Source of the DNA: Geoglobus sp.
GTDB taxonomy: Archaea > Halobacteriota > Archaeoglobi > Archaeoglobales > Archaeoglobaceae
DNA length: 6,825 bases
Direction: 5' to 3'
Assembly (NCBI GenBank): GCA_027016965.1
Contig: JALURI010000013.1
Coordinates: forward strand, 1-6,825
Part shown: piece by piece, positions 5,461 through 6,825 of the stretch
How the letters are laid out: each line of letters begins with the position of its first letter
Position numbering within the stretch: the stretch's first letter is position 1
The notes under the pieces: model-generated
Seen by the model: the letters and a program-made list of their open reading frames with translations, nothing else
What the model was told of the DNA's origin: nothing
Databases searched by the model: none
Program-made: the position numbers and the translations under genes

Positions 5461-6561
5461 ATGGAGCTGTACTCTGTTGTGAAAAACAGCCTGATCAGAG
5501 AGGGGATAAGGAGAACAAGAGAAAATCTTGGAAGGTCTGTCAGGGATAATCTGGCCAATCACAGCTATTTGAGAAGTTATTCAGAAGAGGTAAAAAGAGC
5601 CAAGCTTGAGGTTGCGGAAAATTATGAATACTGGATTGGTAGAGCAACGGAGAAACTTGAAAGCAACGGTGCCCGGGTTTATTTTGCAAAAGATCACAGT
5701 GAGGCAAGAAAAACAGTTGGAAGGCTTGTTGGAAGTGGAAAAACTGTTGTGAAGGGTAAATCCATGATATCCGAGGAGCTGGAATTGAGAGAGTATCTCG
5801 AAAAGCTGGGTAATGAGGTCTGGGAGACAGATCTTGGAGAGCTGATAATTCAGCTTGCAGATGACAGACCTATGCATGTTATTGCTCCAGCTCTGCATTA
5901 CACAAAGGAAGAGGCGGCAAAGATTCTGAAGAAGATAGGCGTGGATGGGAGAGATCCTGAAGATCTTGTCAGGAAGGTAAGGAAAGTGATGAGGGAAATC
6001 TTTCTCAGGGCTGATGTTGGAATCTCAGGATGCAATGCAATCTCTGCAGAAACAGGAAGGATCTTTCTAGTGGAGAATGAGGGCAACATAAGGCTCTCTA
6101 CATCTCTTCCAGAAACATGCATAGCCCTGATAAGCATTGATAAAATTTTGCCGGATGACATTCTGGCATTGAAGGCGATACTTGTTCAGTCAGCATTTCT
6201 CGGCACATATCCGCCGTCCTACATAAATGTGAATCTTCCCTTGGCAGATCAGGAGTTCCATGCAGTTTTTGTTGATAATGGCAGGAGCAAAACAGAATTC
6301 AGGGAACAGCTCTCATGTGTTAAATGTGGCAGGTGTCAGCTTGAGTGTCCTGTGTTTCAGCTTGCAGGAAATGTGTGGGGTGGAAGGGTTTATGGAGGTC
6401 CAATGGGGATGGTGTGGAGTGCAGTTCTCGGAGAACTAAGAAATGAAGTTTTTATGTGCACTCTGTGCGGAAAGTGCAGAGAAGTCTGTCCCATGGAGAT
6501 AGATATGCCTGAAATGATCAGAAAGATAAGAAAAATATTGCTGGAATTAAATCAGGTTTGA
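5461..6561 (+). CDS. lutB: LutB-like LUD-domain iron-sulfur protein
   Basis: This 366-residue protein joins an N-terminal LUD domain to a C-terminal ferredoxin-like domain, the LutB/YkgF arrangement. LutB hallmarks are VVKGKSMISEE around residue 100, TDLGELIIQL around 120, the SGCNAISAETG motif ending at 199, and ENEGN (205-209). Two cysteine motifs follow: C286-x2-C289-x2-C292-x3-C296-P and C333-x2-C336-x2-C339-x3-C343-P, each able to bind a 4Fe-4S cluster. Between them lies the family-typical glycine-rich segment with YGGPMG. Bacterial LutB has about 470 residues and continues well beyond the second motif; here the protein stops about 20 residues after it. With the CCG protein and LutC-like protein it probably forms a cytoplasmic or membrane-associated electron-transfer complex oxidising lactate or a similar acid, passing electrons towards quinone. 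The substrate is inferred from family, not shown. Confidence 0.9.
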   Translation: MELYSVVKNSLIREGIRRTRENLGRSVRDNLANHSYLRSYSEEVKRAKLEVAENYEYWIGRATEKLESNGARVYFAKDHSEARKTVGRLVGSGKTVVKGKSMISEELELREYLEKLGNEVWETDLGELIIQLADDRPMHVIAPALHYTKEEAAKILKKIGVDGRDPEDLVRKVRKVMREIFLRADVGISGCNAISAETGRIFLVENEGNIRLSTSLPETCIALISIDKILPDDILALKAILVQSAFLGTYPPSYINVNLPLADQEFHAVFVDNGRSKTEFREQLSCVKCGRCQLECPVFQLAGNVWGGRVYGGPMGMVWSAVLGELRNEVFMCTLCGKCREVCPMEIDMPEMIRKIRKILLELNQV

Positions 6562-6565
6562 AAAT

Positions 6566-6573
6566 TTTTAAAT
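6566..6573 (+). promoter_or_regulatory. AT-rich promoter, possibly also terminator, after the Lut-type operon
   Basis: The 36-bp gap holds TTTTTAAATTTT (about 6565-6576). TTTTAAAT at 6566-6573 is a plausible TATA box about 27 bp before the ATG at 6598, which would make the next mRNA nearly leaderless; no clear ribosome binding site precedes that ATG. The runs of T could also serve as an archaeal intrinsic terminator for the operon. Confidence 0.4.
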
Positions 6574-6597
6574 TTTGATATACATTAATTTCAGCGC

Positions 6598-6825
6598 ATG
6601 AAATTAAGAAAGAGGGTTGTTGATCTGAGGGCAGCTGACAAGCTCCTACTTGTAATGGGCGTATCAGCATACATCACATGTGGAATTATGCTTATCTACG
6701 CAAGTGTTGCGATAAAAAACTTTTATGCACTGATTCTTTTATCCCTTCTCTTCCTTTCCACGCTGTTTGCTCTCATCTACGTCGTGTTCAGAATTGAGAG
6801 AGTCAGGGCAAAAACAGAAACTGTT
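6598..6825 (+). CDS. Membrane protein of unknown function (3' partial)
   Basis: The ATG at 6598 opens a frame of 76 codons that runs off the right edge. A basic, positively charged N-terminus (MKLRKR) is followed by two hydrophobic helices, about residues 17-38 and 42-63, separated by a very short turn, then a basic segment ending in RVRAK. This resembles a helical hairpin with both ends in the cytoplasm. No family motif is visible in this portion. The frame is absent from the supplied longer reading frames only because it is cut by the window. It has its own likely promoter, so it may not belong to the Lut-type operon. Confidence 0.65.
   Translation, partial: MKLRKRVVDLRAADKLLLVMGVSAYITCGIMLIYASVAIKNFYALILLSLLFLSTLFALIYVVFRIERVRAKTETV

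Noticed and set aside
1..6825. CRISPR array, tRNA, rRNA, insertion sequence or attachment site
   Set aside because: No regularly spaced repeats, cloverleaf-like segments, transposase motifs or paired terminal repeats were seen on reading both strands.

Overview
The window looks like a piece of a hyperthermophilic archaeal chromosome, most likely Archaeoglobales (Archaeoglobus, Geoglobus or Ferroglobus type). The reasons are an archaeal-type stand-alone GMP synthase glutaminase subunit, an archaeal histidine kinase with an RHDxxND-type H box, an AMMECR1/Memo-associated radical SAM enzyme, TATA-box promoters at archaeal spacing, heavy use of AGA/AGG and ATA codons, and a lactate-utilisation (LUD) type iron-sulfur gene set. 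The genus assignment is inference.

Layout, left to right. (1) The last 50 residues of a plus-strand protein, probably a surface or secreted protein with a repeated helical tail (to 154). (2) A membrane sensor histidine kinase (best start 279, to 1823) that overlaps (3) a radical SAM enzyme of the AmmeMemoRadiSam family (to 2820). (4) On the minus strand, a two-gene unit: the GMP synthase glutaminase subunit (3897 down to 3349), translationally coupled by an ATGA overlap to a six-helix, half-size MFS protein (3352 down to 2801). The 3' end of the MFS gene overlaps that of the radical SAM gene by 20 bp. (5) A 272-bp divergent intergenic region (3898-4169) with a TATA box for each flanking unit and a 9-bp inverted repeat. 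(6) A tight plus-strand operon of three genes (4170-6561): a CCG-domain protein (LutA/HdrD-like), a half-size LutC-like LUD protein, and a LutB-like LUD protein with two Fe-S cysteine motifs. (7) A short AT-rich promoter region and the first 76 codons of a two-helix membrane protein that runs off the right edge.

The three-gene operon is the clearest functional unit. By analogy with bacterial LutABC and archaeal lactate clusters, its products probably form an electron-transferring complex for oxidation of lactate or a similar organic acid, but no dehydrogenase or permease is visible here. All three members are shorter or more degenerate than the bacterial archetypes: LutA lacks the N-terminal CCG cysteines, LutC has lost its N-terminal half, and LutB has no extension after the second Fe-S motif.

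No CRISPR array, tRNA, rRNA or insertion sequence was seen. I do not see proof of a wholly new system. The observations most worth following are the half-size MFS coupled to the GMP synthase subunit, the reduced Lut operon, and the kinase/radical SAM gene overlap.
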